From the NCBI GenBank assembly GCA_022457155.1, contig JAJGOT010000677.1, forward strand, positions 47,501-111,500: a stretch of 64,000 nt of DNA, written 5' to 3'. Both the position numbers and the translations under genes were made by a program. Source of the DNA: Cladopsammia gracilis. Lineage: Eukaryota > Cnidaria > Anthozoa > Scleractinia > Dendrophylliidae. Shown here in pieces: positions 51,201 through 61,286 of this stretch; position 1 is the first letter of the stretch, and each line of letters opens with the position of its first letter. The notes beneath the pieces were generated by a model that worked only from the letters and a program-made list of their open reading frames with translations, was not told the origin of the DNA and ran no database searches.

Positions 51201-52263
51201 CCCCGACAACCGGAATTTCGTGACCAGAATAACTTCGCAATTTCACGTCAGTTTTCTGCACAGGTTTCTTTGCCAGTACGTCGTACCATACATTCTTCGG
51301 TATGATCGTCACTGAGGCACCAGTATCCAACTCCATGTCTACTTGCTTTCCATCGATCAGCACAGGCACCATCAATTCCTTGCTCTTCCGGCGGGAGTCG
51401 ACGATAGTAAACATTGGCCACGCGGACTTATCCACAGGTTCTTCGACCGTTTCATCCACGTTATGGATTCCACTTGGTTTCTTCGTCTTCTTTTTATTTC
51501 CTTCCCCCTTGGCTGGCGGTTTCCGTTGTGACCGTTTCTCCGAGCACTTCGTAACAATGTGTCCAATTTTCTGGCATCGGTGACATCGTGATTTCCGATG
51601 AAAACAGCTTTCCGGCGAGTGGTTCGTTTTACCACATCTGAAACATTCTGGAAACGTTCCTTCCACTTTGTTAACGCGAGAATCGCCATGGACAACTGAG
51701 GTTTCCTTCTCCGTTAGTTCGGCTGCACAAGCTTTCTCGACTGCCGTCTGCAAAGTCAGCGTCGCTTCAGCCAACAACTTGCGTTGAATTGGGCGATCCC
51801 TCAAACCACATACAAACCGGTCACGAATAGCTTCTTCGCGATAAACTCCGAACTCACAAGTCTCAGCTAACTTCTGAAGTCTAGCGATAAACTGTCGTAC
51901 GGATTCCAACTCCTCTTGCTCGGCTTTATGGAACTTGAAGCGCTCCGCAATTATTATCGGCTTTGGATCCAAGTGCTGCGTCAGCGACTCCACGATTTGC
52001 GTAAAGGTTAATTCCTTCGGCTTTCTAGGCGCTGAAATAGACCTAAGTAGAGCATACATCTTACTACCCATCAAGGTAAGTATACTCGGAACACGCTTTT
52101 CCGCCGCGACACCATTTAGTTCGAAGAACATCTCGAGTCGTTCCACATAATGTTTCCAGTCGCTGCCCGGCGTGAATTCCTCAATTCGCCCAAGGAATGA
52201 AGTATTTACCACGACATTCTGCCCTGCAGCTGAAGGAGCCGAATTTCCCTCGGGTTGAGTCAT
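48202..52263 (-). CDS. Gypsy gag-pol polyprotein (1353 aa)
   Basis: One frame holds all functions. The gag region has ERLEMFFELN and two CCHC knuckles at about 207-240 (CFRCGKTNHSPESC, CHRCQKIGHIVTKC). Protease: MELDTGASVTI (about 307). RT: KPDGSVRICGDYK, LPFGVASSPAIFQ and GILDDLIV (DD of the active site). RNase H: LAVDASSYGLGAVL and TDHKPL. Integrase: H-H-C-C finger (HLNHPGMVRM...CPDCQ), core HVDFAGP, SDNGPQF and NGEAERA. The C-terminus is Pro/Ser-rich. No stop separates gag and pol. Confidence 0.95.
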   Translation of the reverse strand: MTQPEGNSAPSAAGQNVVVNTSFLGRIEEFTPGSDWKHYVERLEMFFELNGVAAEKRVPSILTLMGSKMYALLRSISAPRKPKELTFTQIVESLTQHLDPKPIIIAERFKFHKAEQEELESVRQFIARLQKLAETCEFGVYREEAIRDRFVCGLRDRPIQRKLLAEATLTLQTAVEKACAAELTEKETSVVHGDSRVNKVEGTFPECFRCGKTNHSPESCFHRKSRCHRCQKIGHIVTKCSEKRSQRKPPAKGEGNKKKTKKPSGIHNVDETVEEPVDKSAWPMFTIVDSRRKSKELMVPVLIDGKQVDMELDTGASVTIIPKNVWYDVLAKKPVQKTDVKLRSYSGHEIPVVGEAKVQVSHRNQEALLPVIITENDGPVLMGRDWLSVLKLDWGLIKQVSTEPIDRLEALQKKYSSLLDGELGTIRGVKAHLKLKENAVPKFFKPRPVPFALKEKIAEELSRLERVGVLEKVEFSEWATPIVPVLKPDGSVRICGDYKVTINPVLDVPEHPMPTADDLFTQLNGGEKFSKLDLSSAYQQVLLDEESRQYVTINTHLGLFRYTRLPFGVASSPAIFQKVMDSVTSGLQGVGGILDDLIVTGANDEEHFRNLEGTLNRLSNMGVKLKKEKCVFMKSSVEYFAFVVDRHGIHPSPRKVQSIQEVSVPENPTELKSFLGLVNYYRRFIPDMATLVHPLNRLLAENVSWKWTKQCHEAFQKLKGILQSAPLLTHYDAKKPLRLAVDASSYGLGAVLSHISDDGEEKPIAFASRTLSSSEQNYSMIEKEALAIIFGVKKFHQYLFGRRFTLQTDHKPLAFLLGPKRGIPVLAVSRLQRWSIQLAAYLYDIEYRASKNHANADALSRLPRKTAEKADDWTQEADQVNRVQVERAPITVSKIREATRGDPVLSRAMYYILHGWPTQDEIPEELKVYYNKQDEFTVEDGCLLRGTRVVIPAKYQPAVLSELHLNHPGMVRMKSLARLHVWWPSMDDDVEQTVRDCPDCQANRSKSPLKITNPWIWPSRPWQRIHVDFAGPFNGGMFLIVVDAKSKWIEVFPMSTTTASATIQALRFLFATHGLPEEIVSDNGPQFVAQEMKDFLKSNGIRQCLSSPYHPASNGEAERAVRTFKQAMKTMKAEPGTQAEKLARFLLGYRTTPHTATGCTPAELLMGRRIRTRLDILHPDLSARISEKSKTADHSTPRVFDIGEPVMVKDYRDRNQPWIKGVIQDRLGPVTYRVQVGCLFWKRHVDQLRSLAGSKVADRTDQEPLDETPLSVPLSSSEPVSSANGSHGSPSGQFNLPVSPLEQHEEKPDSPPSSPVLSQGSATQTTEVPASTPQVNRYPTRIRNKPRRLIEEM

Positions 52264-52274
52264 CCTCGTCGCCA
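52261..52274 (-). other. primer binding site, tRNA-Ser(GCU) type
   Basis: Minus strand TGGCGACGAGGATG equals the complement of the 3' end of animal tRNA-Ser(GCU), CATCCTCGTCGCCA, as I remember it. The last three bases are the start codon of gag-pol, and the site begins two bases after the LTR. Confidence 0.8.
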
Positions 52275-52276
52275 GT

Positions 52277-52492
52277 TGTTGTGTACTTCGTTCAACGCAG
52301 CCTTTCCATTTCTTAAACCGATTTTATTACACACAACAAGAACTGCATACAACTAGAACTGTATACAACTAGAACTGCATACAACTGAATCCAACTCAAT
52401 CACGTGCTCTATATATTGGGTTGCATATTAATTAGTTTCTTATGACATGTCTATTGCATAATACCTATGGGAGTAATTAACACTTCACAATA
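52277..52492 (-). repeat. Gypsy LTR, 5' in coding sense
   Basis: Identical to 47919-48134. Confidence 0.93.
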
Positions 52493-52606
52493 GTGTGGAC
52501 GGTCGAATCCGGATATTTTTTAATACGCTGACGTAACAGTATCGGATCCAGTCTTTAACCGCGCGAATACTCAACATGGCCGACCGAGATGTTATCACAT
52601 GGCGTG

Positions 52607-52784
52607 AATAGGCCATTTCCGAGTTGCCTTTAGCCTCTCTATCAAAGCGAGGCTAGGTGCGAAACCTTTCATATGAAGATGAGTTTTCATTCACATGCAA
52701 ATAAGTTGCGAATGAAAATTAATTTTCATATGGAAGGTTTCGCACCTAGCCTCGCTTTGAAAGAGAGGCTAAAAGCAACTCGCT
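52607..52784. mobile_element. palindromic MITE, relative of 45880-46050
   Basis: Arms with GAGGCTAGGTGCGAAACCTT and its inverse. Ends GGCCATTTCCGAGTTGC and GCAACTCGCTTG. Confidence 0.7.
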
Positions 52785-53027
52785 TGAAAAACACCATCCA
52801 CTAATTTGGTATTAGTAAAAAGATTCATAGTATTGACATACTTTCCACACGGCTCGTTTTCTTTTGTTCTCAGGTAATTATTTTGAATAATCCCGACCAT
52901 TACCAATCCAGGAATATAACATCTGATATTCCCCTCTCCCCAGGGGAATATTACAGCAATATTCCCCGCTGCAAATGTGGTCAGGTCTAACCAATCACAT
53001 GGTAAGATTTCCGTTTAACCCCTACAT

Positions 53028-54168
53028 TTATTAGCGGAGCCCGCGGGCCGAAGGCCCGGCGGAGCACCATACTCATAGAACCATGCCCGTCATTTTTCAT
53101 GGTCATGGCTAGCGGAATGTTTCGCGGGCGCGTCTGTGCCCGTCCACCCGTGTTGGAACAACATCCGGGATCTTGAAAGGAAGGCTTTGTTTTTTCACGC
53201 GGCCACACAGCCGTGAGCTCGGTAAACACTTTAGTTCTTTTGTTGTGTTTAGCGGAGAATTAAAGTCGTTATTTCCCTGCAGTTTTTCGTGGTTTGCTAC
53301 TCAAGACAGGGATACTAATTAAGGGATACTCAGAAGCCGCTTTAGTGGAAAAAGAAGAGCTTTCAGGGATAAAATCTTGCTTCGAGGAACTATATACGTT
53401 TTTAGCAATGCGAAGAGATGGGTTCGTTTTACGGATTTCAGCACCAAAGCGGAGGTTTAAAGAATTTCCAAGTACAGTAGTCGCCGGAGGGACTTAAAGG
53501 TAAAACAAATTACATTTTTCGATGGGAATTTATCTTGATATCAATCTGTGATTGACATTTTGTTTGTGTTCTCGTTAATTTTGGAGAATTGTTTTTAAAC
53601 GTGTAGCTTAAATTCAGTTGTATTTTAATTTCTTGAATTTCATCGAAGACATGGTCGGCCTCGATGCGCTGTAATTGTACGCGTTTTGCTTCTAAACATA
53701 AACTAATTGAGATTTCAATAAAATTTTTCGAAAGAAGATTGTGTTGTCCATTTTTATGTGTTTGTTCATTCATTACATAGATTGAAAAGCGATTTTATGT
53801 AAACAAAACAAGACTTAGATTTTATACTCGCGTCGCCTTATGCAAATATGTTTCTGTATTTTGGCAAATCAGTTTCTCGGGTATTTTTTGACAAGCAACA
53901 ACTCTATTTTATTCGGAAAATAGTCATAATAGTTATTCTAGACGGAGAAAAAGTTGTTTTTGTGAACTTTTGTACGGTCTAAATGTACTGTGCAGACGGT
54001 CGGTTAATACTGCTTTTCAGAATTGCTAAAACTGAAAAATAGCCCGGTCGTCAATCTTAATTCTTGTGCTTCCGACCTTTCACCTAAGTTAAGTTTCATC
54101 TTAGTTAAGCTAGTTCAGAGGGTCTTCAGAGGGCGCCGCTGTTAGGCTAAGGCTAACTATATATATTA
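53028..54168 (+). mobile_element. unclassified dispersed repeat, copy 2
   Basis: Longer relative of 31361-32105. Shares TTTCATGGTCATGGCTAGCG, AACAACATCCGGGATCTTGA and other blocks. No recognised protein, no clear inverted termini. Confidence 0.6.
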
Positions 54169-54834
54169 TGCATAATGCGCGTCTAATTTTCTTTTAGGCG
54201 TTCTATTGTTTCGGCTTTTGTTTCAGTTTACAAACGGTATGCATAAGTAATAGTTGCGGTCACACTATAGGCTCCCCTGAGGAAATAACTTGGGTTGGGC
54301 TCGCTCTGGGTTTTGAACGTTTTAAAGTTCGCGGACACATGCAGAAAAATGGCCCAAGAGGAAGAAACACGTGCATCCGATTTGACGGGAAACACTGATT
54401 AATAATCATGAATGTAAACATGGATGACACGAATCGTGACGTTTTCGGCAATATTGCCGCTTGTCTTACAAACTCCACCTCAAATAGGTTTAGTAATTCA
54501 GCGCTTTATTTTAAGACGAAAAAGTCGACGCCGATAACAAATGCAGAAACAGAAAAAATGTCATAAATATGCTACAATCAACCATATAAATGCAATTAAC
54601 TTGTCAAAAAAAAAAAACCACCCAAACGCTTGAAAACCAGCCATGTTAAAGCACGATTGCACGGACTGCACGTGTTTTCTAATGTTTGGTAGATATCACT
54701 TTTTCGTGATTGGGTGAGCCGCTTTGGGTTCTTGTTAACCCATAGGACTTACCTCTGGAACTGTCATGGGAAATTCTTTTGTTCTTTTTGATGTATGCAT
54801 GGAAATTTCCTGAGGGCAATTTCACTCTGGAGAA
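54169..54834. other. intron, no gene seen
   Basis: Ordinary composition, no element boundary recognised. Confidence 0.45.
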
Positions 54835-55020
54835 TAGGCCATTTGCACGATGACGTCATTTGACTACTACTACCAGAATTCATTTCGTTTTTCCTTTCTT
54901 ATTTAAATTTTGTAACCTCAGTGCGGTTTAAATAACAATAGCCCTAATTTGCACTACAAAACAAAAAACTGAAGGATTCTGGTAGTAGTAGTCAAATGAC
55001 GTCATCGTGCAAATGGCCTA
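54835..55020. mobile_element. palindromic MITE with TAGGCCATTTGCACGATGAC ends
   Basis: Near-perfect 60-bp inverted arms containing GACGTCATTTGACTACTACT. The centre is about 60 bp. Confidence 0.8.
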
Positions 55021-56286
55021 TTGGTCACACACAGAAAGTTGCTTCCCCGTAAAATGGCTAGTGTTTCCGCAACTAATATATACGGGGTAATACGGAAATC
55101 TTTCCACTGACTTGATTGCAAAAATAAAGAAATTTTAAAGAAATTTTATTATACATGTAGCACTGACGTGAATCACAAGATATCGCCTTACTTTCACTTT
55201 AGTTCTTTTGCCGTTTTCTCCACTTTTTTGGCACAAAGTGATAATAAACTCCATTATTTGAGTCCAGCATTTGAATTATGAGCCGTGAGCCGTTTTTTGT
55301 TTCTAACATTTGTTCCTGCGAACCTAACACTGTCCATCTATAAGGAAGTAAAGAGCAAAGTGAAAATGAAGAAAGGAAAACATGTTTGTGTCAACTACGT
55401 GAATTCCCAAAGTATATTCTGAATCTTTGTTCTTTTATTTCGTGCCTCAGATATCGATAAAGTACACATTTCGTCACATCCAGTGAACAAAAGACTTAGT
55501 TGCCGATCGGCGTTTCAAAAAACGAGCATACAACGTTGAAATCCCAAAGGGCACTTTCGGAATCTATTCTTTTTTTTTGGGGGGGGGGGGGGAGGGGGCA
55601 TGTATAACGAACATTTGAGAAACACTCATCCGCTTATCAACCTCGCCCACGTGGAAAATATGCCAGTAATGTTTTTTTTATTCACCGAGAGCCCTAGGTG
55701 AATAATCATATATCCCCTCGTTGCCTTAAAATAAGTATGTAGTCATAATATTATTAAGCACTTCATGCAAAGTCGTTTAATTACATTTATAAAATGCTCA
55801 AGGAAATGCGCGCGCTATGATTGGCCAAACCGAGTTCATTATAACTCGATAAAGCACGCGCGTGACGAAAGCTTCATTAAAACCGTTTTCATTTTATAAA
55901 AGAAATAAAAAAAAAAAACTTGTTCCTCGTGCATTGTTGAGTTATATAAGCACTTGGGAATTTTTAAGAACACTCGAGAAGTGCGAGAAGCACTCGCCTT
56001 TGGCTCGTGCTTCTCTGCACTTCTCTCGTGTTCTTAAAAATTCCCGCGTGCTTATATAACTCAATAATGCACTCGGCGTGTTTTTTATTTCTTTAGTATA
56101 TGAAATTGACGTAATGACCGTTTTGGGCATTTTTACAGATACCAGGAAACGTGATAATCGCACCCCCCCCCCCCAAAAAAAAAAAAATAATAATAATAAT
56201 AAAAAAATAAATAAATAAATAAAAAACAGCAAGGTTTTTGTCCGAAGTTCAATGTGCAATAAAAAAAAAGATCTGAAGTTAAAGTA
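55021..56286. other. intron with foldback and homopolymers
   Basis: G-rich run at 55580-55600; a hairpin at 55915-56090 with arms containing GAGTTATATAAGCAC and AGAACACTCGAGAAGTGC; a C/A run at 56163-56190. Confidence 0.55.
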
Positions 56287-56703
56287 TGGGGCTATACACA
56301 TGATACCGGAATGACTTTCATTCCGGAATGAGTTTCGTTCCAAAATCAAGTCACATGATAAAATCGACCGGCTCAGCCTAAGGTGTTCTCACTTGCGTGG
56401 TTTTCGCGCCAGATCAGAAAACAAAGATGGCGCAAGTTTCGCGCAACGATACGCATGCGCCACTCGCCCCAGGTCTACACGGTTTACGGTTTTCATCTTG
56501 GAACGAAGTTGGTTTTCAGTTTACAGGATACCAGAATGAAATGTCATACCTGAACGAAAACCGGAGTGAACTCATTCCGGAATGACCTATACGGGAACAA
56601 AATTTCGTCTCGGTATCATGTAAACAGATACAGAGAAATATATGGAGATGGAATGAACTCGTTCCAGAATGAAAGTTATTCCGGTATCTTGTGAATAGCC
56701 CCT
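56287..56703. mobile_element. MITE with GGGGCTAT termini
   Basis: Left GGGGCTATACACATGATACC and right inverse with GGTATCTTGTGAATAGCCCC, arms about 55 bp with repeated ATTCCGGAATG. It ends 15 bp from the exon at 56719. Confidence 0.75.
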
Positions 56704-56718
56704 AAAATGTATACTGAC

Positions 56719-57069
56719 CCTGTTACAGCTAAACGCTGTAGAATCGACGTAAGGGCAAAGGCCCATCCAAGTCACGACAAGAACCCAAGTGGCTTCAAAG
56801 TTATTAAATTTGTCGTTGTCGGCGTAGCTGTGAACATCCTGTGAGGCCTTACTAAGGATGTTACTTGTTTGAGGAGTGTCTTGTTTGCTTCGCTCGTACG
56901 CGTGATAATACACCTTGGAATGTCCATCTTTAAAAGCTTGATCCTCATTTATCCTGGCCCAGAATGGTGCAATAATCGCGCTGTTACTTAAACCTTCTAA
57001 AGGGCCAAATTTCCTAGGATGCGGGAAGCTGAATGCATAATTTAGTTGAATTTTGCCATTGTGACATAT
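56719..57069 (-). CDS. host MUC4-like gene, NIDO domain central exon
   Basis: A 351-bp phase 0-0 exon (acceptor TGTTTCAG, donor AGG|GTCAGT). It encodes ICHNGKIQLNYAFSFPHPRK, IAPFWARINEDQAF and TWVLVVTWMGLCPYVD, matching the NIDO pattern I-A-P-F-W-A-D and W-x-x-V-T-W. Confidence 0.92.
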
Positions 57070-57389
57070 CTGAAACATAAAGGTCAAGACTTATAGTAAA
57101 TCAGGTTTTTGTAACCTTAATCCAACAAGTGGCTCAGCTCAAACTTAGTCTTTAAGCGACAATTTAGGGTCTATCAACGTTGAACCCCTACAGGCTTAAC
57201 AGTCAGTGCTATATTCCTTTAATGTCAACTATTAAAGCTATAAACGTGCAAGACAATTGGGAATCCTTGGAAATGGAAGAGGAAGGGAGTTGTTTTTTGA
57301 ATAAGTTCCTTGGCAGAAAGATGTAATGTTCATTATGTCACGAGCGTGCGAAAAAGAAAATTATCTGAGTCACCGACAGAATTCGAGCC

Positions 57390-57497
57390 GGTCGGATGAT
57401 TCCGTACACCGGTCGGATGATTCCGTACACCGGTCGGATGATTCTGTACACCGGTCGGATGATTCCGTACACCGGTCGGATGATTCTGTACTCCGAT
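57390..57497. repeat. 21-bp minisatellite inside a duplicated 52-bp segment
   Basis: Five copies of GGTCGGATGATTCCGTACAC+C. The bordering segments 57321-57374 and 57498-57548 (TGTAATGTTCAT..., GTGCGAAAAAGAAAATTATC) are near-identical. Confidence 0.85.
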
Positions 57498-57787
57498 GTA
57501 ATGTTCATCATGTCACGAGCGTGCGAAAAAGAAAATTATCTGAGTCACACGCTCGTGAAATCATGAATATCACATCTTTCTCATTTCATTACCGAGCTTA
57601 AAGTGTACATGAAGTGACATTTCACTACCAATTTTTTAGCAGGGTTTTGTGTTGCTTATATCACCTTTACTTCTAATTCTACATACGTTAAAGTAACAAA
57701 CGAAAGTTGGATTATGAATGTGAATATATGTAAATCATATGTTTGAACTGCGGAAAAACATGGGTGTGATTGTGGATTGATACTTAC

Positions 57788-58027
57788 ATACAATTTGTAA
57801 AACCTGTTCAAGAAAAATGGAAATCCAAAACGACCTGTACTGATCTCAGGACAGACTTTGTGGAAATTATTACTTGAGCCTGTGCTCAACTCGTGATCAT
57901 TCTGGTCTTTCCCATAAGGATACAAGTTGCTCACAACTGGAGTTGCTTGAGAAAAAAGAAAAATTATGAAAACAAGAATTAGCCTTGGATACGTATCTAC
58001 AATCGTATCTAAATGTAATATTCTCAT
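57788..58027 (-). CDS. host MUC4-like gene, first NIDO exon with probable signal peptide
   Basis: The certain part is 57788-57945 (SNLYPYGKDQND to RFGFPFFLNRFYKLY, phase 0 donor GTAAGT). The frame continues upstream to ATG 58027 (or 58051), giving a basic start, a hydrophobic core LILVFIIFLFSQA and a plausible cleavage before TPVVSN, as for a secreted protein. Alternatively the TCTCAAG acceptor at 57946 joins a distant first exon. I favour the read-through start moderately. Confidence 0.75.
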
Positions 58028-58185
58028 ATGAAGATACAAAAATCTTCTCACGTAAAGATATTCTCATTTAAATATATCGATTTCTTTAAAACATAAGATA
58101 ACGATATGTTCATAGGTGAAGATTTCGATATCTTCTCATAATGCTACAATATCGATATCCATAACTTCTCTTGGAAAAATGTAGA

Positions 58186-58262
58186 GGATATTACATGGCC
58201 GCGCGGAGATTTCTCTTCGAAGAGAAATTTCGTATCTCCGTGCGGCCATGTAATGTTCTATT
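58186..58262. repeat. palindrome with ATTACATGGCCGCGCGGAGA arms
   Basis: A 77-bp near-perfect hairpin centred on CTTCGAAG. Similar arms end many coral MITEs. Confidence 0.75.
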
Positions 58263-58841
58263 TATTATATACATGTAAACACCAATGAAATACCAAACCA
58301 TTTCATTTCACTTTTTTTGTAGTCCTACAGTAGAACGTGTCAGAACTAAAAAATGGAAGAAGTATACGGCCTTTAATGCGTGAACGAAATACAAATTCCT
58401 TTCTTTTACAATGTAATAAAGGGCTATCCTAAAATAATAGCCCATAGTATCTTAGATTACGGATAAATGCCAGCTATAAGCAACAATATTTTTAGACATC
58501 AAAGACTAATAGTTGCTCTCTATTTATGTCCAATGTAAGAGAAAGAGCGAGAAAAACGTTCAGTGCCAAAAATTAAGGAGCTCGCAAAAACAAAGCACTT
58601 TTTAAGATGTAATAACAAATATTAGAAACAAAAGTAAGCGTAAAGGTTTCTCAAAGCCATTTCTTAGCTGTCTTACTGTTCAACTCACTGTTCACAAGTT
58701 CATGATAAATTTTCTTGGCTGCTTTCACTGTCTGACTCAATGCACATCACTCGGCGAAACGTTTTCTTTGGAAGTTCAGATTCGGGACTACCCATTGCAC
58801 TTTGTGACGAGGCCATATTGATGTTGAAAACTCCTCCTGTT
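58263..58841. other. 5' flank of the host gene, no gene seen
   Basis: No coding support. It may include promoter sequence, but I identify no specific element. Confidence 0.45.
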
Positions 58842-59040
58842 ATAAACCTCTTCAGCTTGTATGTTTTGTTTTCCCAATGTAGTTCATGTGATGTTACCCT
58901 AGAGAACTGTTTCCTTTAAATTTTGTTTTCTTCACATGTATATGTATGCATAATTTATGAAAAGACAAGGGACAAATTCCCTTGAGAATATCACATGACC
59001 TATACTGGGAAAACAAAACATACAAGCTAAAGAGGTCTAT
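58842..59040. mobile_element. palindromic MITE with ACCTCTT(C/T)AGCTTGTA ends
   Basis: Arms with TTTTGTTTTCCCA and TGGGAAAACAAAA. Near copy of 62300-62496. No clean TTAA here. Confidence 0.75.
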
Positions 59041-59734
59041 TGTATTACCATAAAACATCGTTTGCGGCTGGTTTTCATGCACTGACGAAGTCGACGAGCT
59101 TGCTGCAAGTTGATAGTAGTGGTGAAAAGGTGATGCGCCGACCGAAAAGTGACATTTACAGCAAATTAAATGATTTTCAGCAGAGGCATTGCAGATTGAA
59201 GACAGTAGATTTCGGCGATTTTACCGTGATTTTAATTGCTGCCTTGTTTTTCACAGCTCTGAACGATTTTTGGAAGCAATTTACAGGGCGAAGAACTCAC
59301 TCTAGAACTTGAAAATAATGTGATAGGAAGTTCGTTCGTTGCTTAACTTCAGACGAACGAGGCACTTTGGATACCCCGATAAAGATGCGAGCTACGGCAC
59401 ATCAAAATCCGGTTTTGGTGTAGTGAGCAGGATACCTCAGAAAACTTCCAGCAATTCACCTGAAAGGCGGCAATTGTTTCAGGTAAGCTACAAGTCATTC
59501 TATTTCATTTTGTTTTATTTCTGCCGTACAAAGCCTTCTAGTGTTTGGCGGCGCTGTTACATGACCGTGATTTCGGCCATGAACATCTGAAACTTCACGA
59601 TTCATCGACGCCGTGCTTGAGAGAATGTTTGAAAAGATTTCCGCCATTTGTCGCTCTCAAAAGCTGCTGTAGTTGTTTATTGACTGGAGGTTTTTTGGCC
59701 AGTAATCTGTACTATCTGATTTAGCGGGACGTCA
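59041..59734. other. no gene seen
   Basis: Possible degraded Crypton 3' flank. Short + strand frames have no domain support. Confidence 0.4.
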
Positions 59735-60703
59735 TTATCCTGTAAATTTTGCACGTGGTTTTCTCCTAGCGTGGTTTGTTTTTCGGGGAATTCCCCCCGC
59801 TTCACACATGTCTTTTAGGATACTGTTCAGTTTATTTACTCCCATAGGTTGTGCTTTAAACCAAGTACAGTCGTTCTGCTGCCCCGGAACACAAGATTTG
59901 AAGTGGTTGACCGTCAGATAAAATGGCGCGTCTGGTTCCAACATGGACTAAGGACGTTTATCTCTGTACAGTTTAGAAACATTCACTGGATTGCACTCGG
60001 CTGGAATCTCTTTGTTTTCATACATTCTCGGTTTCACGGGCCTGACATTCCGCGGGTTGTCGTCCTGTCTGCTGTTAGTTTCTCTCTGAAAGAACAAGAT
60101 ATTCTTTGCCCCGACTATCAGTCTTCAAAACAACATCGCCCCAACGCAAATTTCGTTGTTCTGTGCAACCTGTGAGACTGAAGTGTATGATATTATTCAG
60201 CCACACAGTGATTGCGGAGAACTTGTTCCCAAGACTTTTTTTTCAAAGAGAATATAAATTTCCTCGTCTGAGAGAGCAGTAGGTGCATTCGGTTTATTTC
60301 CTTGGTCTTGTTTTTTTTTTCAGTTCTTTTTGCTTTGATGTCAATGCATCAATCAATCTCGTAAATTCGGGAACAATGAATAGCCTTTTCCTAATTTCGC
60401 ACCTTGTAAGATAGCGCTGTACGCTTGATAAGATTCCTCTGAGAGAAGACGGCTCATATTGCTCACCTTTCTTCCTGCAAGCTACAATAATGAACTCACT
60501 GAGGTATACATTCAGCTCCTCTGGTGGCATTTTCTCTAATTCTCTCTCTTCTTTCCGTACCTCGCGAAGAAATTTAAAAACAATGTTGAGGCCATACATG
60601 GTCTTTTTCTTCGTCTTTTCGTTCTCTTGTTGAGCAATTTAAGCTTGTCAACATCATCTTTGGAATAGAATTGTCGTAGATTCAGGTTAGGTTCGTCCGT
60701 CAT
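59735..60703 (-). pseudogene. Crypton-type tyrosine recombinase (DUF3504/KIAA1958-like), degraded
   Basis: Reading minus strand: ATG 60703 opens NLNLRQFYSKDDVDKLKLLN, a frame change near 60600 leads to YGLNIVFKFLREV, MPPEELNVYLSEFIIVACRK and YEPSSLRGILSSVQRYL (60294-60599), the N-terminal domain of this family. At 59735-59944 PFYLTVNHF, QPMGVNKLNSILKDM and KTNHARRK match the C-terminal catalytic block, where the T-N-H-S-x-R-K motif is altered. The middle is out of frame, so it is non-functional. Confidence 0.7.
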
Positions 60704-61282
60704 TCTGAAATTGTGTCAAGACTACTTTGACAAAGGCGCCGCTATCAAAGGCGCCGCTGCGAAAGGCGCGATTTATTATGTAACCATACCCGGCGTTACC
60801 AATCGATGAAATCGATGATCGGAAATTCAATCGATAAATCAATCGATAAATCGATATCAATCGATGAAATTAGTTAATTGATATGACCAATCGACAGTCA
60901 CAAAAAAACGTTCATCGATTGATATCGATTGGCAAGTACTTTCATGACAGATGTTCTAAGTGAAATTGAGCCGCGAAACGGCGACAAACGAGTCGCAAAA
61001 CAGTGAGTTTTCGCCGCTTCGTGCGTGTCTCACTTTTCGCCGCTTTGCGACTCATGATAGCGAGTAAATAAGACTTCAAACAAACTTTCGCTCTCGTTTG
61101 GCCTGAAACTCTCATGCACTCTCGGCGATTCCTGTGCGCTCTCATCGAATTTGGCCCACGCTTGCTGAGAGTTGAATAAAAACTCTCGTGCAACTGAACT
61201 CTTATCCTTCAACTGTCGGTGACTCTCATTCTCGTTTGGTTAAAAGTCATGTTTTCAAAATAAATGTGTCAAATTTTCATAT
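60704..61282. other. ATCGAT-rich segment and spacer
   Basis: Around 60800-60930, many copies of ATCGAT (AATCGATAAATCAATCGATA and similar) form overlapping palindromes. The rest shows inverted TCGCCGC/GCGGCGA blocks near 60970-61040. Confidence 0.6.
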
Positions 61283-61286
61283 TTAA

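Larger units (their letters stand above)
47919..52492 (-). mobile_element. intact Gypsy-type LTR retrotransposon
   Basis: A 4574-bp element with 216-bp identical LTRs, 5-bp duplication GTGTG (47914-47918 and 52493-52497), a 14-bp tRNA-Ser-type primer site, a polypurine tract and a single intact gag-pol frame. Identical LTRs and the open frame indicate a very recent insertion. The empty site is seen in the related MITE at about 40425. Confidence 0.95.
47753..52600. mobile_element. Harbinger-like MITE (second copy) split by the Gypsy element
   Basis: The 5' part (47753-47918) and a later part (52493-52600) match the intact copy at 40261. The 3' end of this copy is missing where the element at 52607 begins. 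Confidence 0.7.

Noticed and set aside
48523..51583. Several + strand ORFs within the Gypsy element
   Set aside because: They are shadows of the intact gag-pol frame on the other strand.
60800..60930. ATCGAT-rich tract as a CRISPR-like array
   Set aside because: The repeats overlap, have no uniform spacers and the genome is animal.
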